The position numbers and the translations under genes are program-made. The notes below the pieces were generated by a model. It saw only the letters and a program-made list of their open reading frames with translations, searched no databases and was not told the origin of the DNA. Shown piece after piece: positions 56,668-64,000 of a DNA stretch of 64,000 nucleotides (its first letter is position 1; each line of letters opens with the position of its first letter). This DNA is from Pseudomonas nunensis (GTDB lineage Bacteria > Pseudomonadota > Gammaproteobacteria > Pseudomonadales > Pseudomonadaceae). Where the stretch lies: NCBI RefSeq assembly GCF_024296925.1, contig NZ_CP101125.1, positions 7,121,001-7,185,000 on the forward strand, written 5' to 3'.

Positions 56668-56822
56668 GCTTTATCTGGCGACCATCGATTTATGGTAGCT
56701 GTGTGCGGGAGGCCTTCGGGTCTGCCGAGGTCCTAACAACTCGGTCTTGCAGACCTGCGCACAGCTGCCACCCATCATCTGCAAGTGATGACGGTAGCTC
56801 CAACTTTTGTTAGGACATTCGA
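56668..56822 (+). promoter_or_regulatory. Structured, riboswitch-like leader RNA
   Basis: Closing helix of 16 pairs: 56694-56709 with 56754-56769, all Watson-Crick or G-U. Inside it: a hairpin capped by a UUCG tetraloop (56710-56723) and a hairpin CCGAG/CTCGG (56725-56744) whose 10-nt loop GTCCTAACAA (56730-56739) is the exact complement of TTGTTAGGAC (56807-56816), which holds the ribosome binding site. An alternative hairpin, AGCTGCC (56763-56769) with GGTAGCT (56793-56799), extended inside by CATCA/TGATG, would break the closing helix. This fits a two-state translation switch. Ligand, temperature or protein trigger is unknown. Confidence 0.75.
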
Positions 56823-57317
56823 ATGGTCAAAATTACCCCCAATCCCCCAGATCACTACATCCCCCAAACCTTCATCCGCCATCACATCCAGCTGCGAGCA
56901 CTTTTACTGCACGCAGAAGCCTGGTTTTGCGCCCGCGATATCGGCCGATTGATGGGTGTAGATATCGGCGGGCGACACGCGCTCAAGCTCGATGCCGATC
57001 AACGTCGGATGATGTGTTTGTCTGGAACCGACGAACCCCAGGAAACGCTGATGCTGAGCGAGTCCGGCGTGTACGCGATGCTGGTCTATCACTACTGCCC
57101 GGAGAACCGGAATTTGCGGCGTTGGCTGACTCACCATGTGGTGCCGATGCTGCGCGACGGTGCCGGAGCCGGTTCGAATCAAGCGCCAAGTTTGCGTTTG
57201 ATGGAATGGGCGGGGGGCACATTAAGCCTGCTGCATTGGCGGACAGAACCATGGGTTCGTTTAAAAGACATGCCGTGTTTGCTAGGCGCCGGATATAGCG
57301 GCGTTCGCGGATTCTGA
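56823..57317 (+). CDS. Bro-N domain protein (BRO-family, antirepressor-like)
   Basis: 164 residues with a Bro-N-like domain from about 20 to 120: LLLHAEAWFCARDIGRLMG, HALKLDADQRRMM, SESGVYAMLVYHYCPENRNLRRW and LTHHVVPMLRD. Bro-N domains bind DNA in phage and viral antirepressors. No phage structural genes lie nearby, so this is probably a domesticated gene. The SD TTAGGA lies seven bases before the ATG and is the target of the leader loop. Could act as a regulator of its own or other loci. Confidence 0.8.
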   Translation: MVKITPNPPDHYIPQTFIRHHIQLRALLLHAEAWFCARDIGRLMGVDIGGRHALKLDADQRRMMCLSGTDEPQETLMLSESGVYAMLVYHYCPENRNLRRWLTHHVVPMLRDGAGAGSNQAPSLRLMEWAGGTLSLLHWRTEPWVRLKDMPCLLGAGYSGVRGF

Positions 57318-57334
57318 CCACACCACTGAACCCC

Positions 57335-57434
57335 TGTAGGAGCTGTCGAGTGAAACGAGGCTGCGATCTTTTGATCTTGTTTTCAAAGCGCAAAATCAAA
57401 AGATCGCAGCCTCGTTTCACTCGACAGCTCCTAC
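57335..57434. repeat. REPIN, family 2 (inverted pair)
   Basis: Facing family-2 units (GTAGGAGCTGTCGAGTGAAA ... ) with a spacer containing CTTGTTTTCAAAGCGCAAAA, between the Bro-N gene and the convergent Lrp regulator. It could serve as bidirectional transcription stop. Confidence 0.92.
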
Positions 57435-57441
57435 GGGATCG

Positions 57442-57894
57442 CTATTTGCCATTTCCTTCCAGCTGCCCCAACGGCACGCGCTTTTCTATCGCGCTGGACA
57501 ACACAATCGATGTCTTGCTGAACCCGAACTTGGCAATGCGATTGATCAACTCTTCCAGCTCCGGCATCGACCCCACCGCCGCTTGCATGATCACGCACGG
57601 ATCACCAGTGACCCGATGGCACTCGGTCAATTGCGGGATTTTGATCAGGTCGTCGTAGGCCTTTTGATTGCCGTGCTGGTTCAGGCGCAGCTCGATCACG
57701 CACTGGATTGGCAGGCCGATTTTCGACATGTCGACCGTCGCCTGGTAACCGGTAATCACCCCGGAGGCCTCAAGTTTGGCCACGCGCTCGGCGACGGCCG
57801 GGGCGGAGAGGTTCACTTTGCGCGCCAGTTCGGCGTAGGACGCCCGACCGTTTTCCAACAGGGCGCTGAGGAGCATGCGGTCGTACTTGTCCAT
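57442..57894 (-). CDS. Lrp/AsnC family transcriptional regulator
   Basis: 150 residues. HTH MLLSALLENGRASYAELARK and VNLSAPAVAERVAKLEASG, RAM domain with CHRVTGDPCVIMQAAVGSM. Divergent from the EamA transporter gene at 58058 with a 163-bp gap between them, which is the classic layout of an amino-acid exporter and its Lrp-type activator; regulation of that transporter is inferred. Confidence 0.92.
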   Translation of the reverse strand: MDKYDRMLLSALLENGRASYAELARKVNLSAPAVAERVAKLEASGVITGYQATVDMSKIGLPIQCVIELRLNQHGNQKAYDDLIKIPQLTECHRVTGDPCVIMQAAVGSMPELEELINRIAKFGFSKTSIVLSSAIEKRVPLGQLEGNGK

Positions 57895-58057
57895 CGTAAA
57901 TTCCTGAAAATGACATGACTTTCGAAATCACGGTTTATCGCGCAGATCTCCGTGCTTTGAAAAGTGTACCGGCGCTATAAACAGGTTTTGTAACTTATTT
58001 TTAGCGCCTGGCCTTTCTAGAATATTCGATCTCCTTGTCTTGCCTGTCGAGCTGCCC

Positions 58058-58984
58058 ATGCCTGGCTTACGTCGCTTCCCCTTGCCGTTGATCGCCGCAT
58101 TTTTCGCGTTGTACGTGATTTGGGGCTCGACCTATCTGGTCATCCGCATCGGCGTGCAGTACTGGCCGCCGTTGATGCTCGGCGGCATTCGCTTTGTGAT
58201 TGCCGGGACGCTGATGTACGCATTCCTGCGCTGGCGCGGGGCGCCGGCGCCGACCTGGGCGCAGTGGAAAGCGGCGGGGATCATCGGGATTTTGCTGCTC
58301 AGTTTCGGTAACGGCGCGGTGAGCGTGGCTGAACACACCGGGGTGGCATCCGGGGTAGCCGCGCTGGCGGTGGCGACGGTGCCGTTGTTTACCTTGCTCT
58401 GTGGATATTTCTGGGGCGCGCGTAATACCCGTCTCGAATGGGCCGGGATTGTGCTCGGGCTGATCGGCATCGCCATGCTCAACCTCGGCTCCAACCTGCA
58501 ATCGAGCCCGTTGGGCGCGGCGTTGCTGGTGTTTGCCGCCGCGACCTGGGCGTTCGGCTCGGTGTGGAGCAAACATTTGCCGTTGCCCCAAGGCGCGATG
58601 GCCAGTGCCGTGGAAATGCTGGTGGGCGGCGTGGTGTTGCTGATCGGCAGTGCGGTCAGCGGCGAACACCTGGAGAGTCTGCCGCCGATGGAAGGCTGGG
58701 CCGCGTTGGCTTACCTGATCGGCTTCGGTTCGATCATCGCCTTCAACGCCTACATGTACCTGTTGAAAAATGTGCGTCCGGCGGCGGCCACCAGTTATGC
58801 CTACGTCAACCCGGCAGTGGCGGTGTTGCTGGGGATCGTGTTTGTCGGCGAGACCATTGGTATTGAAGAGGCGATTGCGATGGCGGTGATCATCAGCGCC
58901 GTGGTGTTGATCGGCTTGCCGCAGTGGCGACGGGCCCCGGTGCGACCTGCGGCGGTGGCGCCGACAGAATCCCGTGTGAATTAG
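58058..58984 (+). CDS. EamA (DMT) family transporter, YedA-like
   Basis: 308 residues, ten membrane helices in two EamA repeats. Seen: ALYVIWGSTYLVIRIGV in repeat one, and in repeat two ATSYAYVNPAVAVLLGIVFVGE, close to YedA/RhtA-type amino-acid and metabolite exporters. ATG at 58058 (MPGLRRFPLPLIAAF) rather than a TTG 18 bp upstream. Divergent from the Lrp-type gene. Confidence 0.9.
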   Translation: MPGLRRFPLPLIAAFFALYVIWGSTYLVIRIGVQYWPPLMLGGIRFVIAGTLMYAFLRWRGAPAPTWAQWKAAGIIGILLLSFGNGAVSVAEHTGVASGVAALAVATVPLFTLLCGYFWGARNTRLEWAGIVLGLIGIAMLNLGSNLQSSPLGAALLVFAAATWAFGSVWSKHLPLPQGAMASAVEMLVGGVVLLIGSAVSGEHLESLPPMEGWAALAYLIGFGSIIAFNAYMYLLKNVRPAAATSYAYVNPAVAVLLGIVFVGETIGIEEAIAMAVIISAVVLIGLPQWRRAPVRPAAVAPTESRVN

Positions 58985-59036
58985 GGTAAACTGCGCGCCA
59001 TCGCCTATCCGCTCTGATTTTTCCTACGGTAATCCC

Positions 59037-60371
59037 ATGACTTTCGCCTCCCTTGGCCTGATCGAACCCTTGCTGCGCTCTCTTGAGACGCTCGGCTACC
59101 AGACGCCTACGCCGGTCCAGGCGCAAGCCATTCCGGCGGTGCTGGCCGGTCGCGACCTGATGGCTGCGGCCCAGACCGGCACCGGTAAAACTGCCGGTTT
59201 CGCGCTGCCGCTGCTGCAGTTGCTGGCCATGGAAGGGCCGAAAGTTGCCTCCAACTCGGTGCGTGCGCTGATCCTGGTGCCGACCCGCGAACTGGCCGAA
59301 CAGGTTCACGAAGCCGTGCGTCAGTACGCCGAGAACCTGCCGCTCAGCACTTACGCGGTGTACGGCGGCGTCAGCATCAACCCGCAGATGATGAAGCTGC
59401 GCAAAGGTGTCGACGTACTGGTGGCGACCCCGGGTCGTCTGCTCGACCTGTATCGCCAGAAGGCTCTCAAGTTCAATCAACTGCAAACCCTGATCCTCGA
59501 CGAAGCCGATCGCATGCTCGATCTGGGTTTCTCCGAAGAGCTGGGGAACATCTACCGCGTACTGCCGAAGCAACGTCAAACGCTGCTGTTCTCGGCGACC
59601 TTCTCCGATGCGATCCGCTTGCTGGCCGGGCAAATGCTCAACGATCCGCTGAGTATCGAAGTCAGCCCGCGCAATGTGGCGGCCAACACCGTCAAGCAAT
59701 GGGTTGTGGTGGTGGACAAGAAGCGCAAGCCGGAGCTGTTCATTCATTTGCTGCGCAAGGGCAAGTGGAAACAGGTGCTGGTGTTCGCTAAGACCCGCAA
59801 CGGCGTGGACGCGCTGGTGGAAAAACTCCAGGGCCTGGGCATCAATGCCGACGGCATCCACGGCGACAAACCGCAAGCGACCCGTCAGCGGGCGCTTGAT
59901 CGGTTCAAGGCCAGTGAAGTACAGATTCTGGTCGCCACAGACGTCGCGGCCCGTGGTCTGGACATCGAAGATTTGCCGTTGGTGGTCAACTTCGACCTGC
60001 CGATCGTGGCCGAGGACTACATCCACCGCATCGGTCGTACTGGCCGTGCGGGTGCCACCGGTGAGGCAATTTCCTTGGTGTGCGCAGATGAAGTGAATCA
60101 GCTGTCGGCCATCGAGATGTTGACCCGTCAGACACTGACTCGCCAGACCGAGCAGGATTTCGAGCCTGAGCATCGGGTTCCGGATACCGATTCCAGTGGT
60201 CAGGTGGTGAAGAAGCCGAAGAAACCGAAGAAGCCAAAGACCGCCGGTGGCGGTAAGCGCAATTTGGGTAAGTGGGTTGAGAGCGGGGACGCTTCGGCGG
60301 TGGAGCCTTCGATCAAGCCTGTGCGCAAAGTGCCGGTGTTTAACACTGGGCCGCGTAAGAAAAAGCCTTAA
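59037..60371 (+). CDS. rhlE: DEAD-box RNA helicase RhlE
   Basis: 444 residues. Seen: Q motif PTPVQAQAIPAVLAG, AAQTGTGKTAGFALPLL, VATPGRLLDLY, LDEADRMLDLGF, LFSATFSD, ATDVAARGLDIEDLPLV, HRIGRTGRAG. The basic Lys/Pro C-terminal tail (KKPKKPKKPK) is typical of RhlE and binds RNA. Acts in ribosome assembly and RNA decay; one of several cold-adaptive helicases. Confidence 0.95.
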   Translation: MTFASLGLIEPLLRSLETLGYQTPTPVQAQAIPAVLAGRDLMAAAQTGTGKTAGFALPLLQLLAMEGPKVASNSVRALILVPTRELAEQVHEAVRQYAENLPLSTYAVYGGVSINPQMMKLRKGVDVLVATPGRLLDLYRQKALKFNQLQTLILDEADRMLDLGFSEELGNIYRVLPKQRQTLLFSATFSDAIRLLAGQMLNDPLSIEVSPRNVAANTVKQWVVVVDKKRKPELFIHLLRKGKWKQVLVFAKTRNGVDALVEKLQGLGINADGIHGDKPQATRQRALDRFKASEVQILVATDVAARGLDIEDLPLVVNFDLPIVAEDYIHRIGRTGRAGATGEAISLVCADEVNQLSAIEMLTRQTLTRQTEQDFEPEHRVPDTDSSGQVVKKPKKPKKPKTAGGGKRNLGKWVESGDASAVEPSIKPVRKVPVFNTGPRKKKP

Positions 60372-60396
60372 TAAGATTCGGCGTCTGTTAGGCCGC

Positions 60397-60473
60397 CTTC
60401 GCGAGCAAGCCCGCTCCCACACTGGATCTGCATACGACACAGATCAAATGTGGGAGCGGGCTTGCTCGCGAAG
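60397..60473. repeat. REPIN, family 1 (inverted pair)
   Basis: Facing family-1 REPs in the short gap between the convergent rhlE and BaiN-like genes; it may act as a shared transcript end. Confidence 0.95.
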
Positions 60474-60488
60474 GGCGCGCCGAGGTCT

Positions 60489-61730
60489 TCAGCTCTTGCG
60501 CTGTAGCCACTCCACCATCCCAAACCCAGCCGCGCGCCCACTGGCAAAACACCCCGTCAGCAGATAGCCCCCCGTCGGTGCTTCCCAGTCCAGCATTTCC
60601 CCCGCGCAGAACACGCCAGGCAGTTGCTTGAGCATCAAGCGCTCATCCATCGACTCGAACGTCACGCCACCCGCGCTACTGATGGCTTCATCCAATGGAC
60701 GGGTTTTAACCAGCGTCAGCGGCAACGCCTTGATCGCTTTGGCCAGCAACGCCGGATCGGCAAAGCACTCGGCCGCCGTCAACTCTCTTAGCAACGCCGC
60801 TTTCACACCATCGATTCCAAGCTGACTGTGCAGGTGTTTGGACATCGAGCGCGAGCCGCGCGGTTTCTTCAGCGCAGTCTCAACTTTATCCACAGGCCGG
60901 CCCGGCAACAGGTCGATATGAATGGTCGCTGAGCTGTGCTGATTGATGGCTTCGCGAATCGGTGCCGACAGTGCATAGATCAAGCTGCCTTCAATCCCCG
61001 TGGCAGTGATCACACATTCCCCGAGGCGCGGGATGTCGTCATTCAAGCCAATCGCGATATTTTTCAGCGGCGCGCCAGCGAATTTGCTGACCATCAATTC
61101 GCTCCAGGCCTGCACCTCGAAGCCGCAATTGCTCGGTTGCAGCGGTGCCAGTCCTACGCCGCGCTGTTCCAAGGGCAGCATCCACGCGCCGTCCGAGCCC
61201 AGGCGCGACCAACTGCCGCCGCCGAGGGCGAGCAGGGTGGCGTCGGGTTTGACGGTGATTTCGCCGTCGGGACTGGTGATACGCAAATCACCGTGCTCAT
61301 TCCAGCCGAGCCAGCGATGGCGGGTGTGGATAACCACGCCTGCATCGCGCAGTCGTTTGAGCCAGGCGCGGAGTAGGGGCGCGGCTTTCATGTCCGTAGG
61401 AAAAACCCGGCCAGAGCTGCCGACAAAGGTTTCGATGCCCAGGTCATGAATCCACTGGCACAGCGCATCGGCGCCGAATGATCGCAGCAACGGGGCGATT
61501 TGCGGCGCCCGTTCGGCGTAGCGCGAGAGGAACGCCGGGTAGGCTTCGGAGTGGGTGATGTTCATGCCACCGACGCCGGCCAGCAGGAATTTTCGTCCTA
61601 CGGAGGGCATGCCGTCGTACAGATCGACTTTGATCCCGGCCTGGCTCAGGACCTCGGCGGCCATCAGGCCAGCGGGGCCGCCGCCGATGATGGCGATGTG
61701 CGGGGGGAGGGAAGTCGAGGGCTGGGTCAT
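60489..61730 (-). CDS. BaiN/HI0933-type flavoprotein (TIGR03862)
   Basis: 413 residues. Seen: dinucleotide motif HIAIIGGGPAGLMAAEVLS, FLLAGVGGMNITHSE, and at the C-terminus FCAGEMLDWEAPTGGYLLTGC(F)ASGRAAG, the hallmark of HI0933-like proteins. ATG at 61730 (MTQPSTSLPP) rather than 61766. Physiological substrate unknown. Confidence 0.9.
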   Translation of the reverse strand: MTQPSTSLPPHIAIIGGGPAGLMAAEVLSQAGIKVDLYDGMPSVGRKFLLAGVGGMNITHSEAYPAFLSRYAERAPQIAPLLRSFGADALCQWIHDLGIETFVGSSGRVFPTDMKAAPLLRAWLKRLRDAGVVIHTRHRWLGWNEHGDLRITSPDGEITVKPDATLLALGGGSWSRLGSDGAWMLPLEQRGVGLAPLQPSNCGFEVQAWSELMVSKFAGAPLKNIAIGLNDDIPRLGECVITATGIEGSLIYALSAPIREAINQHSSATIHIDLLPGRPVDKVETALKKPRGSRSMSKHLHSQLGIDGVKAALLRELTAAECFADPALLAKAIKALPLTLVKTRPLDEAISSAGGVTFESMDERLMLKQLPGVFCAGEMLDWEAPTGGYLLTGCFASGRAAGFGMVEWLQRKS

Positions 61731-61784
61731 GGCATGCGCTGTGGTATGGCTGGATAAGCGGCGCATTCTATCAGCACAAGTCAG

Positions 61785-61873
61785 GGTGGGAGCGGGCTTG
61801 CTCGCGAAGGCGGAGTGTCAGTCGACATCTGCGTTGCTTGATACACCGCATTCGCGAGCAAGCCCGCTCCCAC
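61785..61873. repeat. REPIN, family 1 (inverted pair)
   Basis: Facing family-1 REPs upstream of the BaiN-like gene. The 282-bp gap to the histone-deacetylase gene also contains a perfect DnaA-box sequence TTATCCACA (61968-61976) and little else recognisable. Confidence 0.94.
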
Positions 61874-62012
61874 AGGGGATCACTGGTGTACTCAAAAGAG
61901 TGGTTAAAAAACAACCAGCGCTCTGCGCGCTATATACAGCCTGGGCTGCAGGCCCTTTCACTCAGGTTATCCACAGGCAGTTCCACAGGCATTGTGGGTA
62001 AAGATTCATACC

Positions 62013-62933
62013 TCAATGACAACCTGATGACTGCCACACCCGTTGTGCGCTGTGATGCAGGATGCCGTGGCGACGGGCCAGTGCCTGACGGTCCTTGCTG
62101 TAGCCGCCGCCGATCACCCCGACTACCGGAATGTCTCGGCCCAGGCAGTGTCGCATCACGCTTTCATCCCGGGCGGCGACGCCTTCGTCGGTCAGCTTCA
62201 GGTAACCCAGCGCGTCATCCTTATGCACATCGACCCCGGCGTCATACAGCACCAGGTCCGGTTGGTAGAGCGGCAGCAAATAGTTGAGCGCGTCGTCCAC
62301 CACCTTCAAATAATCCGCATCGCCCATGCCCTTGGGCAAAGGAATGTCCCAGTCGCTTTCGGCTTTGCGTGCAGGAAAATTCTTTTCGCAATGCAGGGAA
62401 ACGGTCACCGCGTCCGGGGTGTTGTGCAGGATCCGTGCAGTCCCGTCGCCCTGGTGCACGTCGCAATCGAAGATCAACACCCGATTCACCCGACCGCTTT
62501 CCAGCAGGTAATGGCTGATCACCGCCAGGTCATTGAAGATGCAGAACCCGGCCGGATAGTCGTAGTGCGCGTGATGGGTGCCGCCGGCCAGGTGACAGGC
62601 CAGCCCATGCTCCAGCGCCTGCTCGGCCGCCAGCAATGAGCCGCCAACCGCCCGCACCGTGCGCCGGGCCAGGGCTTCGTTCCACGGTAGGCCGAGGCGC
62701 CGCTGGTCTTCGCGGGACAACTCGCCGCTCATATAGCGTTCGATATACGCAGGGTCATGTGCGAGGGCGAGAATCTCTGCCGGACACAGTTCCGGGCGCA
62801 GCAGGTCGGCGTCCCGGACCAGACCACTGTCCACCAGGTGATCGCGCAGCAGGCGAAACTTGTCCATAGGGAAGCGGTGTTCCGCCGGAAACTCGGGGCT
62901 GTAGTCTTCGTGGTAGATCAAAGGCAGGGGCAT
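62013..62933 (-). CDS. Histone deacetylase superfamily hydrolase
   Basis: 306 residues of the acetoin utilisation/HDAC-like family. Seen: LAGGTHHAHYDYPAGFCIFND (catalytic His pair), FDCDVHQGDGTARI (zinc-binding Asp/His), VLYDAGVDVHKDDALG (second Asp) and GVIGGGYS. Zinc amidohydrolase acting on acetylated polyamines or proteins; substrate undefined. Confidence 0.92.
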   Translation of the reverse strand: MPLPLIYHEDYSPEFPAEHRFPMDKFRLLRDHLVDSGLVRDADLLRPELCPAEILALAHDPAYIERYMSGELSREDQRRLGLPWNEALARRTVRAVGGSLLAAEQALEHGLACHLAGGTHHAHYDYPAGFCIFNDLAVISHYLLESGRVNRVLIFDCDVHQGDGTARILHNTPDAVTVSLHCEKNFPARKAESDWDIPLPKGMGDADYLKVVDDALNYLLPLYQPDLVLYDAGVDVHKDDALGYLKLTDEGVAARDESVMRHCLGRDIPVVGVIGGGYSKDRQALARRHGILHHSAQRVWQSSGCH

Positions 62934-63018
62934 GGCTGATTTGTGTAGGAATGCAGGTGGGATGAGTGAAGGATCCTACCAGCGATGTAGACTCGGAGTA
63001 TGGAATTGGAGGGGCACA

Positions 63019-63588
63019 ATGGAGCCGATACTGGAACTTGAAAGCGCACGCTTGCTGTTGCGGCAATGGAGCGATGAGGATTTGCCGGAGTTTGCGGCAA
63101 TGTGCGCCGATCCGCAGGTGATGCGTTATTTCCCCGAGCCCTTGAGCCGACTGGAAAGTGCGTCGCTGATCGGACGGATCCGCGGGCACTTTGCCGAGCA
63201 CGGTTTCGGCCTCTGGGCATTGGAGCGCAAGGACACCGGCGCGTTTATCGGTTTTACCGGATTGGGTGTGGTCGGTTTCGACGCGCCCTTTACCCCGGCC
63301 ACCGAAATCGGCTGGCGCCTGGCCCGCGAACACTGGGGCCTGGGTTATGCCAGTGAAGCGGCGTGGACCGCTCTGCGCTGCGGCTTTGACCGGTTGGCGC
63401 TGAAAGAGGTCGTCGCGTTCACCGCGCAAGCCAATCTGCCGTCGGAGAAAGTCATGCAGGCCATCGGCATGCAGCATGATTCAGCCGATGACTTCGACCA
63501 CCCGAAGCTCGCACCCGAGCATCCGCTGCGTCACCATGTCCTGTACCGCATCACCCGTGAACAATGGCTGCAAACCTTGCATGGATAA
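63019..63588 (+). CDS. GNAT family N-acetyltransferase (RimJ/RimL type)
   Basis: 189 residues. Seen: N-terminal ESARLLLRQWSDEDLPEF, TEIGWRLAREHWGLGYASEAA (acetyl-CoA loop region), VAFTAQANLPSEKVMQAIGM. GGAGGGG lies just before the ATG at 63019, rejecting the longer frame from 62932. Likely acetylates a small molecule or protein N-terminus. Confidence 0.9.
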   Translation: MEPILELESARLLLRQWSDEDLPEFAAMCADPQVMRYFPEPLSRLESASLIGRIRGHFAEHGFGLWALERKDTGAFIGFTGLGVVGFDAPFTPATEIGWRLAREHWGLGYASEAAWTALRCGFDRLALKEVVAFTAQANLPSEKVMQAIGMQHDSADDFDHPKLAPEHPLRHHVLYRITREQWLQTLHG

Positions 63589-63694
63589 GCAGGCGCGGAC
63601 GTTTACAATGGTCGCCATGTTGGCCTGGGCCATTAACTGAATCGACCGCCGCAGCCAAGACTGCGCGGCATTGCTTTGTGTGAGGAGAGCCTGA

Positions 63695-64000
63695 ATGAGC
63701 CAAGTATTGGAAGATCTGGTAGACCTGCTGACCCTGGAACCGATTGAAGAAAACCTGTTCCGTGGCCGCAGCCAGGACCTGGGTTTCCGTCAGTTGTTCG
63801 GCGGCCAGGTGCTCGGCCAGTCCCTGTCGGCGGCCAGTCAGACCGTTGAAGAGGCGCGTCATGTGCACTCGATGCACGGTTATTTCCTGCGCCCGGGCGA
63901 TGCCAAGTTGCCGGTGGTGTATCAGGTTGATCGGGTGCGCGATGGCGGCAGTTTCAGCACTCGCCGGGTGACGGCAATCCAGAAGGGCAACCCGATTTTC
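63695..64000 (+). CDS. tesB: Acyl-CoA thioesterase II TesB (3' truncated by window)
   Basis: First 102 codons: [42 protein letters not shown], then [22 protein letters not shown] and [16 protein letters not shown], matching the N-terminal hot-dog domain of TesB. GAGGAGAG precedes the ATG. Hydrolyses medium and long-chain acyl-CoA. Confidence 0.95.
   Translation, partial: MSQVLEDLVDLLTLEPIEENLFRGRSQDLGFRQLFGGQVLGQSLSAASQTVEEARHVHSMHGYFLRPGDAKLPVVYQVDRVRDGGSFSTRRVTAIQKGNPIF

Noticed and set aside
56823..57317. Bro-N gene as part of a prophage
   Set aside because: No integrase, structural or lysis genes nearby; both sides are normal chromosomal genes and REPINs.
58893..60440. 515-codon minus-strand open frame
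   Set aside because: Antisense to rhlE; no family motif.
61968..61976. DnaA box TTATCCACA as sign of an origin
   Set aside because: A single box without AT-rich repeats or dnaA/dnaN neighbours; chance or regulatory at most.

Overview
The window looks like chromosomal DNA of a Pseudomonas from the P. fluorescens complex (inference). The GC-rich sequence follows the P. aeruginosa PAO1 order, as I remember it, almost gene for gene: rodA-sltB1-rlpA-dacC-ybeD-lipB-lipA, then sltB3-holA-lptE-leuS, lnt-corC-ybeY-ybeZ-miaB, hemL-thiE-thiD-ladS, aidB-like, amn, rluE and hrpB, and finally rhlE and tesB. Three families of paired REP palindromes (REPINs) typical of fluorescent pseudomonads fill many intergenic gaps.

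Layout. 1-4.1 kb: cell elongation and peptidoglycan enzymes (rodA, sltB1, rlpA, D,D-carboxypeptidase). 4.1-6.1 kb: lipoate operon, closed by a clear terminator. 6.2-14.9 kb: LD-carboxypeptidase, sltB3, a small unlisted arfA gene with its own hairpin, holA, lptE, leuS, and two small genes. 15-20.9 kb: lnt, a frameshifted corC, ybeY, ybeZ, miaB, DUF1820. 20.9-22.2 kb: an IS481-family element that has split a REPIN. 22.3-32.1 kb: Sel1 protein, hemL-thiE-thiD, the hybrid kinase LadS, an AidB-like acyl-CoA dehydrogenase and AMP nucleosidase. 32.1-36.5 kb: pseudouridine synthase, DUF2788, an Lrp-type regulator, a Q/N-rich secreted protein, a cation exporter and a lipoprotein.

Three accessory regions stand out. 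(1) 36.6-38.6 kb: a two-gene winged-helix/nucleotidyltransferase module resembling AbiE type IV toxin-antitoxin systems. It sits at the 5' end of hrpB between 71-bp direct repeats of that 5' end, so the module carries or created a replacement hrpB start and has left a 32-codon hrpB stub behind. (2) 41.2-52.0 kb: a minus-strand cluster of MFS exporter, AsnB-like amidotransferase, KamA-family radical SAM aminomutase, metallo-beta-lactamase fold hydrolase, FAD/NAD-binding protein, zeta-GST and methyltransferase. A TetR regulator faces it at one end and a haem-type membrane protein lies at the other. I cannot match it to a known natural-product pathway; it is probably an unassigned amino-acid-derived metabolite locus. 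(3) 56.6-57.3 kb: a Bro-N domain gene behind a ~155-nt leader. The leader folds into a 16-bp helix closing a three-way junction; the apical loop of one arm is a perfect 10-nt complement of the gene's ribosome binding site, and an alternative hairpin competes with the closing helix. This is a riboswitch-like arrangement.

The rest (52.3-64 kb) is ordinary: EEP phosphatase, YciC-like membrane protein, DUF2076, NYN-domain protein, exonuclease, Lrp regulator, EamA transporter, rhlE, BaiN-like flavoprotein, histone-deacetylase-family hydrolase, GNAT acetyltransferase and the start of tesB. I saw no rRNA, tRNA, CRISPR array or prophage structural genes.
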